From: Bacteroidia bacterium
GTDB lineage: Bacteria > Bacteroidota > Bacteroidia > Flavobacteriales > Flavobacteriaceae
DNA length: 64,000 nucleotides
Direction of reading: 5' to 3'
Assembly: GCA_030430385.1 (NCBI GenBank)
Contig: JAUIFO010000002.1
Coordinates: 62,001-126,000 of the forward strand
In this document: piece by piece, positions 24,711 through 33,834 of the stretch
How the letters are laid out: the number at the start of each line of letters is the position of its first letter
Numbering within the stretch: the stretch's first letter is position 1
Notes under the pieces: generated by a model
The model's input: the letters and a program-made list of their open reading frames with translations, nothing else
The model's database searches: none
What the model was told of the DNA's origin: nothing
Position numbers and translations under genes: made by a program

Positions 24711-25973
24711 ATGACACAAAATAATAACGTTAAAGGAACCTCTTTTTATGCTATTGGTCTCAGTTACAAAAAAGCTGATGCCGAAGTTCGTGGTCACTTT
24801 AGTTTAGATGACACCTCTAAAGTTTCCGTGTTACAACAAGCCAAATCAAATGGCATCGAAAGTCTTCTTGTGACTTCTACATGTAATAGAACTGAACTTT
24901 ATGGCTTTGCACAACATCCTTATCAACTTATTCAACTCCTTTGTGATAACACCAAAGGTACTGTTGAGGAATTTCAAAAAGTGGCCTATATCTATAAAAA
25001 CAGTGATGCTGTTTCACATATATTTAAAGTTGGTTCTGGTTTAGATAGCCAGATTTTAGGGGATTTTGAGATTATAAGTCAGCTTAAAAAAAGTGCCCGA
25101 CTGTCAAAGTCACATCAATTACTTAATCCGTATTTAGAACGCTTAGTAAATGCAGTGATACAAGCTTCTAAGCGCATTAAGACCGAAACGGAGATATCTT
25201 CAGGCGCGACCTCAGTTTCATTTGCTTCTGTTCAATACATCATGAATAATATAGCGCATGTTTCTGATAAAAATATTTTGCTTTTTGGAACAGGTAAAAT
25301 TGGTCGAAACACTTGCGAAAACTTAGTGAAACACACTAAGAACAAGCACATCACATTAATCAACAGAACAAAAGACAAAGCTGAAGCTATTGCTGGTAAG
25401 TTTAATCTTATTGTCAAAGACTATGCAAATTTACAAGAGGAAATCAATGCTTCAGACATATTGATTGTTGCCACTGGTGCTCAAAATCCAACTGTAGACA
25501 AACACTGTATTCAAACCAGTAAACCTTTATTGGTTTTAGATTTGTCCATCCCAAAGAATGTCGACAATAACGTTACCGAATTGGACAATGTTACTTTAGT
25601 ACATTTAGACGATTTATCTCAAATAACCGACAAAACTCTAGAGCGAAGAAAGCAGCATATTCCGCTTGCGGAAGCAATCATTGAAACTATTAAAAGTGAC
25701 TTTAATGCTTGGTTGGCTACGCGAAAATTTGCACCTACAATAAAAGCCTTAAAGCATAAATTATCTGATTTTGCTTCAGCAGAACTGGAAACGCAACGCA
25801 AAAAAATGAATGATTTTAATGAAGTCCAAGCTGAAGTTATCAGTCAGAACATCGTTCAAAAAATCACTAATCATTTTGCACACCATCTTAAAGGTGATGA
25901 TATTTCTACAGATGATAGCCTTGAGTTAATAAAGAAAGTTTTTCAATTAGAAGCGACTACTGACGATGTCTAA
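24711..25973 (+). CDS. hemA: Glutamyl-tRNA reductase HemA
   Basis: First committed enzyme of C5-pathway heme synthesis; reduces glutamyl-tRNA(Glu) to glutamate-1-semialdehyde with NADPH. The 420 residues are standard. Catalytic C58 lies in VTSTCNRTELYG; VGSGLDSQILGDFEI is the substrate block near residue 110; the nucleotide-binding segment is NILLFGTGKIGRNTCENL near 185; a C-terminal helical dimerisation domain follows (about 320-420). It is the first gene of the plus-strand heme operon and overlaps hemC by 8 bases. Its partner GSA aminomutase (hemL) is not in the window. Confidence 0.95.
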   Translation: MTQNNNVKGTSFYAIGLSYKKADAEVRGHFSLDDTSKVSVLQQAKSNGIESLLVTSTCNRTELYGFAQHPYQLIQLLCDNTKGTVEEFQKVAYIYKNSDAVSHIFKVGSGLDSQILGDFEIISQLKKSARLSKSHQLLNPYLERLVNAVIQASKRIKTETEISSGATSVSFASVQYIMNNIAHVSDKNILLFGTGKIGRNTCENLVKHTKNKHITLINRTKDKAEAIAGKFNLIVKDYANLQEEINASDILIVATGAQNPTVDKHCIQTSKPLLVLDLSIPKNVDNNVTELDNVTLVHLDDLSQITDKTLERRKQHIPLAEAIIETIKSDFNAWLATRKFAPTIKALKHKLSDFASAELETQRKKMNDFNEVQAEVISQNIVQKITNHFAHHLKGDDISTDDSLELIKKVFQLEATTDDV

Positions 25974-27540
25974 AACAATAAGAATCGGAACACGTGATAG
26001 TGAATTAGCACTATGGCAAGCCAAAACAGTACAATCTCAGCTAGAACATTTAGGATATAAAACAGAACTTGTTCCTGTAAAATCTACGGGTGACCTTGTT
26101 CTTAACAAACCTATTTATGAGCTTGGTATCACTGGCGTATTTACCAAAACACTTGACATTGCGATGCTTAATGGCGATGTTGACATTGCTGTACACTCTC
26201 TTAAAGATGTTCCAACAATACTCCCAAAAGGCATTGTTCAAGCTGCTGTTTTAAAGCGTGGCAATGTAAAAGACTGTTTGGTTTTTAAGAAGAATGAAGA
26301 GTTTCTATCTCAAAGAGATGCTGTCATTGCAACAGGAAGTTTACGCCGTCGTGCACAATGGTTAAATCGCTATCCTACGCATCAATTAGTAGATTTAAGA
26401 GGGAATGTAAATTCTAGATTACAAAAGTTAGAAGATAATGATTGGAATGCAGCCATATTTGCTGCAGCTGGATTAGGAAGAATTGGAATTAGACCCGAAA
26501 ACACGTTTAATTTAGATTGGATGATTCCTGCTCCTGCCCAAGGCGCTATTATGATTACAGCTTTAGAAGCTGATGATGAATCACGTGCTGCTTGTGAGCA
26601 AATAAATCATAGTGATACCGAGATTTGTACCTCAATAGAACGTGAGTTTTTAAATTTGTTAGAAGGTGGTTGTTCTGCTCCTATTGGTGCTTTGGCGTTT
26701 ATAAAAAATGATGAAATTCACTTTCAAGGTGTGCTTTTAAGTTTAGATGGTAGCAAAAAGGTTGAAGTCAAAAAAACAGTTCCATTAGGAAAACACGATA
26801 CACTAGCTCAAGATTGTGTCGCTTACATTATTGAGCGTGGTGGCAAACGCTTGATGGACACCATAAAGGTTTCTAACAATACGCCTAACATCTACTCTAC
26901 AAAAACTTTAACCGAAGCTCAAAAACAATTATTTCATAATGATGTGGTTTCTCAGAGCTCTGACTTTGTAAAGATTAGTTTAAATCGAATGACTCCAAGT
27001 GTCGTTAAACCACGTCCAAAACACGTCGTTATTACAAGTAAGAATGCTGTTGAAGCCTTGATTATGAATTTTGAACCTGAAGCACTTCAGTTTGAAAATA
27101 TTTATTGTGTTGGAAGACGTACAAAGCGATTGATCGAACAAAAGATCGGACCTGTTACACATTCAGAAAAAAATGCAATAACTCTCGCTGGATATTTGGC
27201 AGAACACCTTGAAGATGCTGACATTACTTATTTCTGCAGTGATATCAGATTGGACGATATCCCATCTAAGCTTAATGAACATAACATCACTGTAAACGAA
27301 GTAGTTGCTTATAGCACAAAATTAGATGCTGTAAAAATAGATGACACTATTAAAGGCGTCATGTTTTATAGTCCGTCTACAATTAAAAGCTATAAGCAGG
27401 AAAATGACAATGACATTATTGCTTTTTGTATTGGAGAAACCACAGCTAAAGAAGCAAAAAAACACTTTAAAGATATTAGAATTGCAAAAGTTCCTACTGT
27501 TGAAAGTGTCATCGAATTAGTTAATGAATATTTTATCTAA
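25966..27540 (+). CDS. hemC: Fused hydroxymethylbilane synthase-uroporphyrinogen III synthase (HemC-HemD)
   Basis: A 524-residue bifunctional enzyme. Residues 1-300 are HemC: TRDSELALWQAKTV, the substrate-binding HSLKDVPT, TGSLRRRAQW and the dipyrromethane-cofactor attachment C236 in LEGGCSAPIG. Residues about 340-524 match HemD, which has few fixed residues: VVITSKNAVEALI, IYCVGRRTKRLIEQ, ITYFCSDIRLDDIP, GVMFYSPSTIKSY and CIGETTAKEAKK, the usual pattern of two Rossmann-like halves. So one chain polymerises porphobilinogen and closes the ring. hemE begins on the base after the stop. The linker (about 300-340) shows no other domain. Confidence 0.93.
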   Translation: MSKTIRIGTRDSELALWQAKTVQSQLEHLGYKTELVPVKSTGDLVLNKPIYELGITGVFTKTLDIAMLNGDVDIAVHSLKDVPTILPKGIVQAAVLKRGNVKDCLVFKKNEEFLSQRDAVIATGSLRRRAQWLNRYPTHQLVDLRGNVNSRLQKLEDNDWNAAIFAAAGLGRIGIRPENTFNLDWMIPAPAQGAIMITALEADDESRAACEQINHSDTEICTSIEREFLNLLEGGCSAPIGALAFIKNDEIHFQGVLLSLDGSKKVEVKKTVPLGKHDTLAQDCVAYIIERGGKRLMDTIKVSNNTPNIYSTKTLTEAQKQLFHNDVVSQSSDFVKISLNRMTPSVVKPRPKHVVITSKNAVEALIMNFEPEALQFENIYCVGRRTKRLIEQKIGPVTHSEKNAITLAGYLAEHLEDADITYFCSDIRLDDIPSKLNEHNITVNEVVAYSTKLDAVKIDDTIKGVMFYSPSTIKSYKQENDNDIIAFCIGETTAKEAKKHFKDIRIAKVPTVESVIELVNEYFI

Positions 27541-28566
27541 ATGATTAAAAACGATTTATTTTTAAGAGCATTAAAAGGAGAAACTGTTGAACGTCCACCT
27601 GTCTGGATGATGCGTCAAGCAGGACGATACCTTCCAGAATTCATGGAAATCAAAGCCAAATATGATTTCTTTACAAGGTGCCAAACTCCTGAATTAGCTA
27701 GTGAAATTACAGTACAGCCTATTAGACGCTATGGTATGGATGCTGCAATTTTATTTAGCGATATTCTTGTAATTCCTCAAGCCATGAACATTGAGGTGTT
27801 AATGAAACCCAATTTTGGTCCTTTTTTACCAAGCCCTATTCGGTCTCAACAAGATGTTGATCAAGTTATTGTGCCTGATGTAAAGGAAGCTCTAGATTAT
27901 GTTTACCAGGCCATTAAAGCAACTAAAGAAAAATTAAATGACGAGATTCCTTTAATAGGTTTTGCTGGTTCGCCTTGGACAATTTTATGCTATTGCGTAC
28001 AAGGTCAAGGCAGTAAAAATTTTAATAAGGCTAAAGCTTTTTGTTTTACAAATCCTGTTGCTGCACATACCTTACTTCAGAAAATTACTGACACTACCAT
28101 TGCTTATCTTAAAGAAAAGGTGAAAGCTGGTTGTAATGCCGTCCAGGTATTTGATTCTTGGGGAGGCATGCTGTCTCCAATAGATTATCAAGAATTTTCC
28201 TGGCAATATATTCAACAAATTATTGATGCTTTAAAAGAGGAGGCTCCTGTAATTGCCTTCGGAAAAGGATGCTGGTTTGCTTTGGGAGATATGGCTAAAT
28301 CTGGTGCTTCGGCTCTTGGTGTTGATTGGACCTGTTCTCCAAAAAATGCAAGATATTTATCTGGTGGAAACATTACTTTACAAGGAAATTTTGATCCTAC
28401 GAGATTGTATTCTCCTCCACCTGTAATTAAAGAGATGGTACACCAAATGATTGATGAGTTTGGAAAAGACAAGTATATCGTTAATTTAGGACATGGTATA
28501 TTACCTGATATTCCATTAGAAAGTGCTGAAGCATTTATTAATGCCGTAAAGGACTATAAATCATAA
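27541..28566 (+). CDS. hemE: Uroporphyrinogen decarboxylase HemE
   Basis: Decarboxylates the four acetate side chains of uroporphyrinogen III to give coproporphyrinogen III. The 341-residue chain has the signature [16 protein letters not shown] near residue 20 with the invariant Arg residues, the catalytic Asp in [14 protein letters not shown] and the [16 protein letters not shown] and later [13 protein letters not shown] blocks (His near the C-terminus). It abuts hemCD with no spacer (TAA then ATG), suggesting translational coupling, and precedes an EI24-like membrane protein by 9 bases. Confidence 0.95.
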   Translation: MIKNDLFLRALKGETVERPPVWMMRQAGRYLPEFMEIKAKYDFFTRCQTPELASEITVQPIRRYGMDAAILFSDILVIPQAMNIEVLMKPNFGPFLPSPIRSQQDVDQVIVPDVKEALDYVYQAIKATKEKLNDEIPLIGFAGSPWTILCYCVQGQGSKNFNKAKAFCFTNPVAAHTLLQKITDTTIAYLKEKVKAGCNAVQVFDSWGGMLSPIDYQEFSWQYIQQIIDALKEEAPVIAFGKGCWFALGDMAKSGASALGVDWTCSPKNARYLSGGNITLQGNFDPTRLYSPPPVIKEMVHQMIDEFGKDKYIVNLGHGILPDIPLESAEAFINAVKDYKS

Positions 28567-28575
28567 ACAGTTGTA

Positions 28576-29343
28576 ATGATTAAGCATATTTTAAGTGGCA
28601 TGCAAGCGTACTCTGGCGCATTAACTTTAATCTCGAAGTTAAAGCTATGGAAGTATTTCTTCATTCCTATTATTATAAGTGTAATTACAGCTACTATTAT
28701 TTTGCTTTCTGCTTACGGACTCTCTGATAATCTCGGACGTTTCATAGCAAAAATCTGGATCTGGGATTTTGGTAAAGATACCTTCACTTCTATTTCAACG
28801 TTTATTGGTGCCATCATAATTATTGCGCTTGGTTTGATTTTATACAAGCACATTATCATGGCTTTGTCTGCGCCATTTATGAGTCCTGTTTCCGAAAAAA
28901 TAGAAACCTACTTAACTGGACAAACTACACATTATCACAGAAACACAACATTTAAAGAACAATTGTGGCGAGGGATTAGGATAAATATGAGAAACTTAGG
29001 AAAAGAGTTGCTAATTACCATCCCAATTCTTCTATTGAAATTTATTCCTGTTATCAATATTTTTTCTACAGTACTTCTGTTTTTAGTACAGGCTTATTAT
29101 GCTGGTTTTGGAAATATGGATTATACCTTAGAGCGTCATTTTAAATATCGTGAAAGCATTCAATTCATAAGAAAACATCGAGGTGTCGCTATCGGAAATG
29201 GTATCGTTTTCATTTTATTTTTACTGATTCCATTAGCAGGAGTTATTCTAGTCTTACCTATGAGTGTTACTGCTGCCTCTTTAAAAACAGTAACCCTTTT
29301 AAAAGACAACCAATTACTTTCAGAACACAAACCAACAAGCTAA
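28576..29343 (+). CDS. EI24-domain (CysZ-like) membrane protein in the heme operon
   Basis: A 255-residue protein with four or five hydrophobic segments (about 24-46, 72-92, 148-172, 206-232) and the EI24 block SAPFMSPVSEKIETYLTG followed by a hydrophilic loop. Relatives include CysZ, a sulfate uptake protein in enterobacteria, and poorly studied membrane proteins in other phyla. There is no sulfate-assimilation context here; it stands between hemE and a GNAT gene within the heme operon, so a role in porphyrin or precursor movement is possible but unproven. It overlaps the next gene by one base (TAATG). Confidence 0.8.
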   Translation: MIKHILSGMQAYSGALTLISKLKLWKYFFIPIIISVITATIILLSAYGLSDNLGRFIAKIWIWDFGKDTFTSISTFIGAIIIIALGLILYKHIIMALSAPFMSPVSEKIETYLTGQTTHYHRNTTFKEQLWRGIRINMRNLGKELLITIPILLLKFIPVINIFSTVLLFLVQAYYAGFGNMDYTLERHFKYRESIQFIRKHRGVAIGNGIVFILFLLIPLAGVILVLPMSVTAASLKTVTLLKDNQLLSEHKPTS

Positions 29344-29879
29344 TGATACTGCAATTTGAAGGTTTTGAAATCAGTCCAATTCATGAAGGTGATGCCTGGA
29401 AAATTTGTGATTTTGCCATTGCCAATACAGATCGTTTAAAGCGATTCTTCCCTGTGACATTGTCTCAAAACCTCAATCCTACTTTATCAAAGCTCTACGT
29501 TCAAAATCGTCTTAAGGCGTTTCAAAACAAAGAGACCTTTGTCTTTACAGTAAAAGATAGTGAAACTCGTAAATTAGCAGGCTTAGTCATCCTCAAAAAC
29601 TTAGATTGGAACACAAAACAAGGTGAGTTTGCTTATGCTATTGATTATAATTTTAGCGGACAAGGTTTAATGAGCAAAGCTGTTAAACTGCTGAGTAAAT
29701 TTGCGTTTGATTCATTAAAGTTAGAGCGACTACAAATTATTGTCCATAAAGAAAATGTACCTAGTGTAAACGTAGCGACCAATAATAATTACTCGTGGAA
29801 AAAAACATTAAAAGCTGCATTTACGCCTAATGGAGAAAATCCATTAGACATGGAACTCTATGAACTATATAAGCATTAA
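29343..29879 (+). CDS. GNAT-family N-acetyltransferase (RimJ-like) in the heme operon
   Basis: A 178-residue acetyltransferase. EISPIHEGDAWKICDFAIANTDRLKRFFP is the N-terminal substrate arm of the RimJ/RimL-like class, GEFAYAIDYNFSGQGLMSKAVK contains the acetyl-CoA-binding motif A (R/QxxGxG/A as SGQGLMSKA), and LERLQIIVHKENVPSVNVATNNNY matches motif B. Many of this group acetylate ribosomal N-termini or small amines; the substrate here is unknown. It shares a base with the EI24 gene and is followed after 3 bases by hemF, so it is inside the heme operon. Confidence 0.85.
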   Translation: MILQFEGFEISPIHEGDAWKICDFAIANTDRLKRFFPVTLSQNLNPTLSKLYVQNRLKAFQNKETFVFTVKDSETRKLAGLVILKNLDWNTKQGEFAYAIDYNFSGQGLMSKAVKLLSKFAFDSLKLERLQIIVHKENVPSVNVATNNNYSWKKTLKAAFTPNGENPLDMELYELYKH

Positions 29880-29882
29880 ATT

Positions 29883-30788
29883 TTGAAAGATACATTTTTC
29901 CAATACATACATGAATTACAAGACACCATCACTTCAAAGATAGAAGCCATTGATGGTAAGGCTAAGTTTAATCAAGATCTTTGGGAACGCCCTGAAGGTG
30001 GTGGCGGACGAACTCGTGTGATTCAAAATGGCGCTGTTTTTGAAAAAGGTGGTGTAAATATTTCTGGTGTTCATGGTGCCTTACCCGAAACGATGCAAAC
30101 TTATTTTGGTGTAAAAGATGCTAATTTCTTTGCTTGCGGATTGAGTTTAGTCCTTCATCCAAAAAATCCAATGGTGCCAACAGTTCATGCCAATTGGCGT
30201 TATTTTGAAATGTATGATCAAGAAGGGCATATTGTTGATCAATGGTTTGGTGGCGGACAAGACCTCACACCTTATTATCTATTTGAAGAAGACGCAATCC
30301 ATTTTCATCAAATCTGTAAACAAGCGTGCGATAATCATAATGCCGATTTTTACAACACCTATAAGAAGCGATGTGATGACTATTTTTACAACGCACACAG
30401 AAATGAAGCGAGAGGTATTGGTGGATTGTTCTTTGATTATTGCAAATCTGCTGAAGAAATGAGCATGCAAAACTGGTATGATTTTGTTACTGAAGTTGGC
30501 AATAGTTTCCTTGAAGCTTACATTCCAATTGTTGAAAAACGAAAGGACTTACCTTACACCGAATCTCATCGTAATTGGCAAGAAATTAGACGTGGTCGCT
30601 ATGTCGAATTTAATTTAGTTCATGATAAAGGCACGTTGTTCGGACTTAAAACTAACGGAAGAATTGAGAGTATTTTAATGAGTTTACCACCTCATGTACA
30701 ATGGGTTTACGACCATAAACCCGAAGCTGGTAGTGAAGAAGAAAAATTATTAAACGTTTTAAAAAACCCGAGAAATTGGGTTTCTTAA
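29883..30788 (+). CDS. hemF: Oxygen-dependent coproporphyrinogen III oxidase HemF
   Basis: Oxidatively decarboxylates two propionates of coproporphyrinogen III with O2. The start is TTG at 29883, 3 bases after the preceding stop; no upstream ATG is possible in frame and MKDTFFQYIHELQD is the normal beginning, so the TTG is convincing. The chain has 301 residues. Signature blocks are RPEGGGGRTRVIQNG (near 35-50), HPKNPMVPTVHANWRYFE, and QWFGGGQDLTPYYLFEED, then RGRYVEFNLVHDKGTLFGL. Use of HemF implies aerobic heme synthesis; the oxygen-independent HemN/CgdH is not in this window. Confidence 0.95.
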   Translation: MKDTFFQYIHELQDTITSKIEAIDGKAKFNQDLWERPEGGGGRTRVIQNGAVFEKGGVNISGVHGALPETMQTYFGVKDANFFACGLSLVLHPKNPMVPTVHANWRYFEMYDQEGHIVDQWFGGGQDLTPYYLFEEDAIHFHQICKQACDNHNADFYNTYKKRCDDYFYNAHRNEARGIGGLFFDYCKSAEEMSMQNWYDFVTEVGNSFLEAYIPIVEKRKDLPYTESHRNWQEIRRGRYVEFNLVHDKGTLFGLKTNGRIESILMSLPPHVQWVYDHKPEAGSEEEKLLNVLKNPRNWVS

Positions 30789-30864
30789 GTTACACGTTCA
30801 AAGCTGTAAGTTTAATGTTATTTTCACTAATTCGAACAATTAAAAAAACGATTTAAACTAACAA

Positions 30865-30899
30865 CTTATAGCTTTAAGCTTTAGACTTTAAACTTATAA
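30865..30899. repeat. Five heptameric tandem repeats just before hemB
   Basis: CTTATAG, CTTTAAG, CTTTAGA, CTTTAAA and CTTATAA follow one another without gaps and end two bases before the hemB ATG. The 7-base period and AT-rich content are visible by eye. It may be slippage-prone low-complexity sequence in the leader; no known binding site is recognised. Confidence 0.7.
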
Positions 30900-30901
30900 C
30901 T

Positions 30902-31894
30902 ATGTATCCATTAATAAGAAACAGACGATTACGAACCAATGAAGCTATCAGAAGCTTGGTAAGAGAAACCATCATTTCTCCAAACGACTTTTTGGTACCG
31001 CTTTTTGTGGTTGAAGGAAAAGGCATAAAAGAAGGCATTGCCTCTATGCCTAATTATTTTCGTTACAGCTTAGATGTTTTACAAGATGAAGTGAAAGAAC
31101 TATGGAAGCTCGGACTCAAATCGGTGTTGCTATTTGTTAAAGTCCCTGACCACTTAAAAGACAATAAAGGTACTGAAGCTTTAAACCCAAACGGATTAAT
31201 GCAACGTGCTATTAAAACCGTTAAGGATGCTTGTCCTGAGATGTTGGTAATGACAGATGTTGCTCTTGATCCTTATTCAATTTATGGCCATGATGGTATA
31301 ATTGAAAACGGCAAAATAGTAAATGATGACACTGCTGAAGTTCTAGCTGAAATGAGCTTGTCTCATGCAGAAGCTGGCGCCAATTTTGTAGCGCCAAGTG
31401 ATATGATGGATGGTCGCATTTTGACCATAAGAGAAGCACTCGAAGACCATGGTTTTATAGATACAGGAATTATGAGTTATTCAGCTAAGTATGCCTCTGC
31501 ATTTTACGGTCCTTTTCGAGATGCTTTAGACTCTGCTCCAGCAGATGTAAAAGACATTCCAAAAGACAAAAAAACCTATCAAATGGATTTTGCAAATCGT
31601 CATGAAGCCATTCGTGAAACCGAAATGGATATTGATGAAGGCGCTGATATTGTTATGGTAAAACCTGGATTGTGTTATCTTGATATTGTAAGGGAGATTA
31701 AAAATACCGTTGATGTTCCTGTGGCTGTGTATCAAGTTTCTGGCGAATATGCAATGCTTAAAGCTGCTGCCGAAAAAGGCTGGTTAGATCACGATGCTGT
31801 AATGCTTGAACAAATTACTGCTATTAAGCGTGCAGGCGCAGATATTATTGCGAGTTACTTTGCGAAAGATGTAAGTAGGCTTTTAAATGACTAG
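30902..31894 (+). CDS. hemB: Delta-aminolevulinic acid dehydratase (porphobilinogen synthase) HemB
   Basis: Condenses two 5-aminolevulinate molecules to porphobilinogen. The 330-residue chain has the Schiff-base lysines in MSYSAKYASAFYGPFRDA and DIVMVKPGLCYLDIV, and APSDMMDGRI. At the place where zinc-dependent enzymes carry three cysteines, this one reads TDVALDPYSIYGHDG, so it lacks the catalytic zinc site and should be the Mg-dependent type. It is separated from hemF by 113 bases that include AT-rich repeats, so it may have its own transcript. It is the last heme gene of the run. Confidence 0.95.
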   Translation: MYPLIRNRRLRTNEAIRSLVRETIISPNDFLVPLFVVEGKGIKEGIASMPNYFRYSLDVLQDEVKELWKLGLKSVLLFVKVPDHLKDNKGTEALNPNGLMQRAIKTVKDACPEMLVMTDVALDPYSIYGHDGIIENGKIVNDDTAEVLAEMSLSHAEAGANFVAPSDMMDGRILTIREALEDHGFIDTGIMSYSAKYASAFYGPFRDALDSAPADVKDIPKDKKTYQMDFANRHEAIRETEMDIDEGADIVMVKPGLCYLDIVREIKNTVDVPVAVYQVSGEYAMLKAAAEKGWLDHDAVMLEQITAIKRAGADIIASYFAKDVSRLLND

Positions 31895-31903
31895 AGGTTT
31901 TTA

Positions 31904-32623
31904 TTAATCTTTAGAAAACACAGTCTTTCCCAACTGTTTATATTCAGATTCTGGCATAATAGTTCCTTTTATTGGTTCTTCAATTACCTCATATTCATTG
32001 TTAGTTAAATCAACATCAATAGCTTTAAGCAAGAACCTATTTTGTTTTACTTCTAAAACCAAACCTGGTAAACCATTATATCCTCTTGGTCCATGCTTTA
32101 CCTTAAGTTCTGTTGTATACCAAGCCTCAATTTTAGTGCCTTGTAATTTTGCCTTAAAACAGGTATACCCTAGAATTGTTTTAGTGTCAGTAGTATTTAT
32201 CCATTGTTTGGGTTCATACTTAATTCGTTTGCGTTCAAAAAAGACCTCTTTTTGAGCAATGTCCCAATCTCTACTCCAATCTGTATAATGTAACGATTCG
32301 CCTCCCGCAAAAACCCAAGTCAAATTTAAGTTAGCTTTAGTAATTGTAATCTTGCCATCAACATTTTGCCATCCAGGAATATCAATTTTTGGCTCAACTC
32401 TATATAACGCAATACTATCACAAAATACTAAATACGATTCAACAGGATGTGAACCATGTATCATTTGTAATGCTTCATATCTTGCCATATCTTCTTTTAA
32501 AGCCTCAGAAGGCATTTGAATGCTATCTTTATTCAATGTCGCTAAGTATGTAACTTTACCATACGTTTGACCATATAGCGTAAACGTGAAAGACATTAGT
32601 AAAACCAAAAGTGTTTTTCTCAT
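31904..32623 (-). CDS. GLPGLI-family exported protein
   Basis: A 239-residue protein with a signal peptide (LVLLMSFTFTLYGQ) and the family signature GYNGLPGLVLEVKQN near residue 190 that names GLPGLI proteins. Other recognisable parts are GKVTYLATLNKDS at the start, KQWINTTDTKTILGYTCFKAK in the middle and WYTTELKVKHGPRG before the signature. The family is restricted to Bacteroidetes and its function is unknown; a porin-linked peptide-handling role has been guessed from genome context elsewhere. Here it is convergent with hemB by 9 bases and diverges from the DUF21/CBS gene. Confidence 0.9.
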   Translation of the reverse strand: MRKTLLVLLMSFTFTLYGQTYGKVTYLATLNKDSIQMPSEALKEDMARYEALQMIHGSHPVESYLVFCDSIALYRVEPKIDIPGWQNVDGKITITKANLNLTWVFAGGESLHYTDWSRDWDIAQKEVFFERKRIKYEPKQWINTTDTKTILGYTCFKAKLQGTKIEAWYTTELKVKHGPRGYNGLPGLVLEVKQNRFLLKAIDVDLTNNEYEVIEEPIKGTIMPESEYKQLGKTVFSKD

Positions 32624-32674
32624 ACTTCAATTTATGAAAAAAAAATTAACCATTAAATTAAGATTTCTATTTTG

Positions 32675-32682
32675 TAACTTCG
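32675..32682 (+). promoter_or_regulatory. -7-like element before the DUF21/CBS membrane protein
   Basis: TAACTTCG matches the relaxed form TAnnTTnG and lies 24 bases before the ATG at 32707, following AT-rich DNA. There is no TTG upstream at the standard spacing. Confidence 0.45.
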
Positions 32683-32706
32683 CAGTAATCAAACTAAAAT
32701 ATACTA

Positions 32707-33831
32707 ATGGGTTTACTCATTTTTTACGCTGTAATTTCTATTTTCTTTTCGTTTTTATGTTCTATTCTTGAAGCTGTTTTATTGAGTATTACGCCTACTT
32801 TTTTAAATCTGAAAAAGAGTGAAGGAAAAGCTTATGCTGAAGATTTAGAAGCGCTTAAAAAAGATGTCGATCGTCCTTTAATTGCTATTCTAACTCTCAA
32901 TACCATCGCGCATACTGTAGGTGCTATTTTAGTTGGTGTTCAAGCCAAAGCTGCTTACGCCGAACTTTATGGAAGTCAACCTCGTTCTTTTTTTGGTATT
33001 CAGTTTACCGAAGAACTTATGGTTGGTGTTGTATCTTCTGTGATGACTATTCTTATATTGGTTGCTTCGGAAATTATCCCGAAAACCATTGGCGCTACCT
33101 ATTGGAAACAACTCGCTAATTTTACAACTAAAGCTCTAAATATTCTAATCTTTCCATTAAAATGGACAGGTATTTTATGGATTTTGCAACTCACAACAAA
33201 ACTTATTGGAGGTAAGGGACATGGCAGTGTATTGAGTAGAGAAGGATTTTTAGTTATGGCAGATATGGCTCATGAAGAAGGTGTTTTTCAAGAAAATGAA
33301 AGTACCATTATTAGAAACCTTTTAACCTTCAAAGAGGTCTTTGCTAAAAACATCATGACACCAAGAACAGTCATGAAATCTGAAGATGAAAAAACTACTG
33401 TTGAAGATTTCTTCAATAGAAATATGAACTTACGATTTTCCAGAATTCCAATCTATACAGATGATCCTGATAACATCAAAGGGTTGGTTTTAAAAGATGA
33501 GATCTTCAAGGAAATGGCTTTAAATAATGGTTCTAAAAAACTTGGTGAGCTTCGAAGAGATATCATAGTGGTTAATCGTGACTTACCCATTCCAAAACTC
33601 TTTGAAAAACTAGTTGAAAGTCGAAACCATATGGCTTTAGTTGTTGACGAATATGGTTCTGTAAGCGGACTTGTCACAATGGAAGATGTTATTGAAACCC
33701 TTCTTGGCTTGGAAATTATGGACGAAAGTGATAACGTTTCAGATTTGCAATTAATGGCACGTAAAAGCTGGGAAACAAGAGCAAAAAAATTAGGCATTCT
33801 TGAAGACGACTCTTCAAAAGATAGCGAATAA
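32707..33831 (+). CDS. CNNM/HlyC-CorC-type membrane protein with CBS pair, C-terminal domain missing
   Basis: A 374-residue protein. Residues about 1-190 form a DUF21/CNNM membrane domain with four helices (LLIFYAVISIFFSFLCSILEAVLLSITP and ASEIIPKTIGATYWKQLA are typical). Residues about 205-340 form a CBS pair (MTPRTVMKSEDEKTTVEDFF and HMALVVDEYGSVSGLVTMEDVIETLLGLEIMDE). The final CorC_HlyC transporter-associated domain of about 80 residues is absent. Family members are linked to Mg or Co ion transport; the common name 'hemolysin' is historical and misleading. Downstream genes follow closely (MGMT after 3 bases). Confidence 0.9.
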   Translation: MGLLIFYAVISIFFSFLCSILEAVLLSITPTFLNLKKSEGKAYAEDLEALKKDVDRPLIAILTLNTIAHTVGAILVGVQAKAAYAELYGSQPRSFFGIQFTEELMVGVVSSVMTILILVASEIIPKTIGATYWKQLANFTTKALNILIFPLKWTGILWILQLTTKLIGGKGHGSVLSREGFLVMADMAHEEGVFQENESTIIRNLLTFKEVFAKNIMTPRTVMKSEDEKTTVEDFFNRNMNLRFSRIPIYTDDPDNIKGLVLKDEIFKEMALNNGSKKLGELRRDIIVVNRDLPIPKLFEKLVESRNHMALVVDEYGSVSGLVTMEDVIETLLGLEIMDESDNVSDLQLMARKSWETRAKKLGILEDDSSKDSE

Positions 33832-33834
33832 TAA

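Noticed and set aside
32707..33831. Hemolysin role for the DUF21/CBS protein
   Set aside because: The name is historical; the domains point to ion transport and no toxin feature is present.
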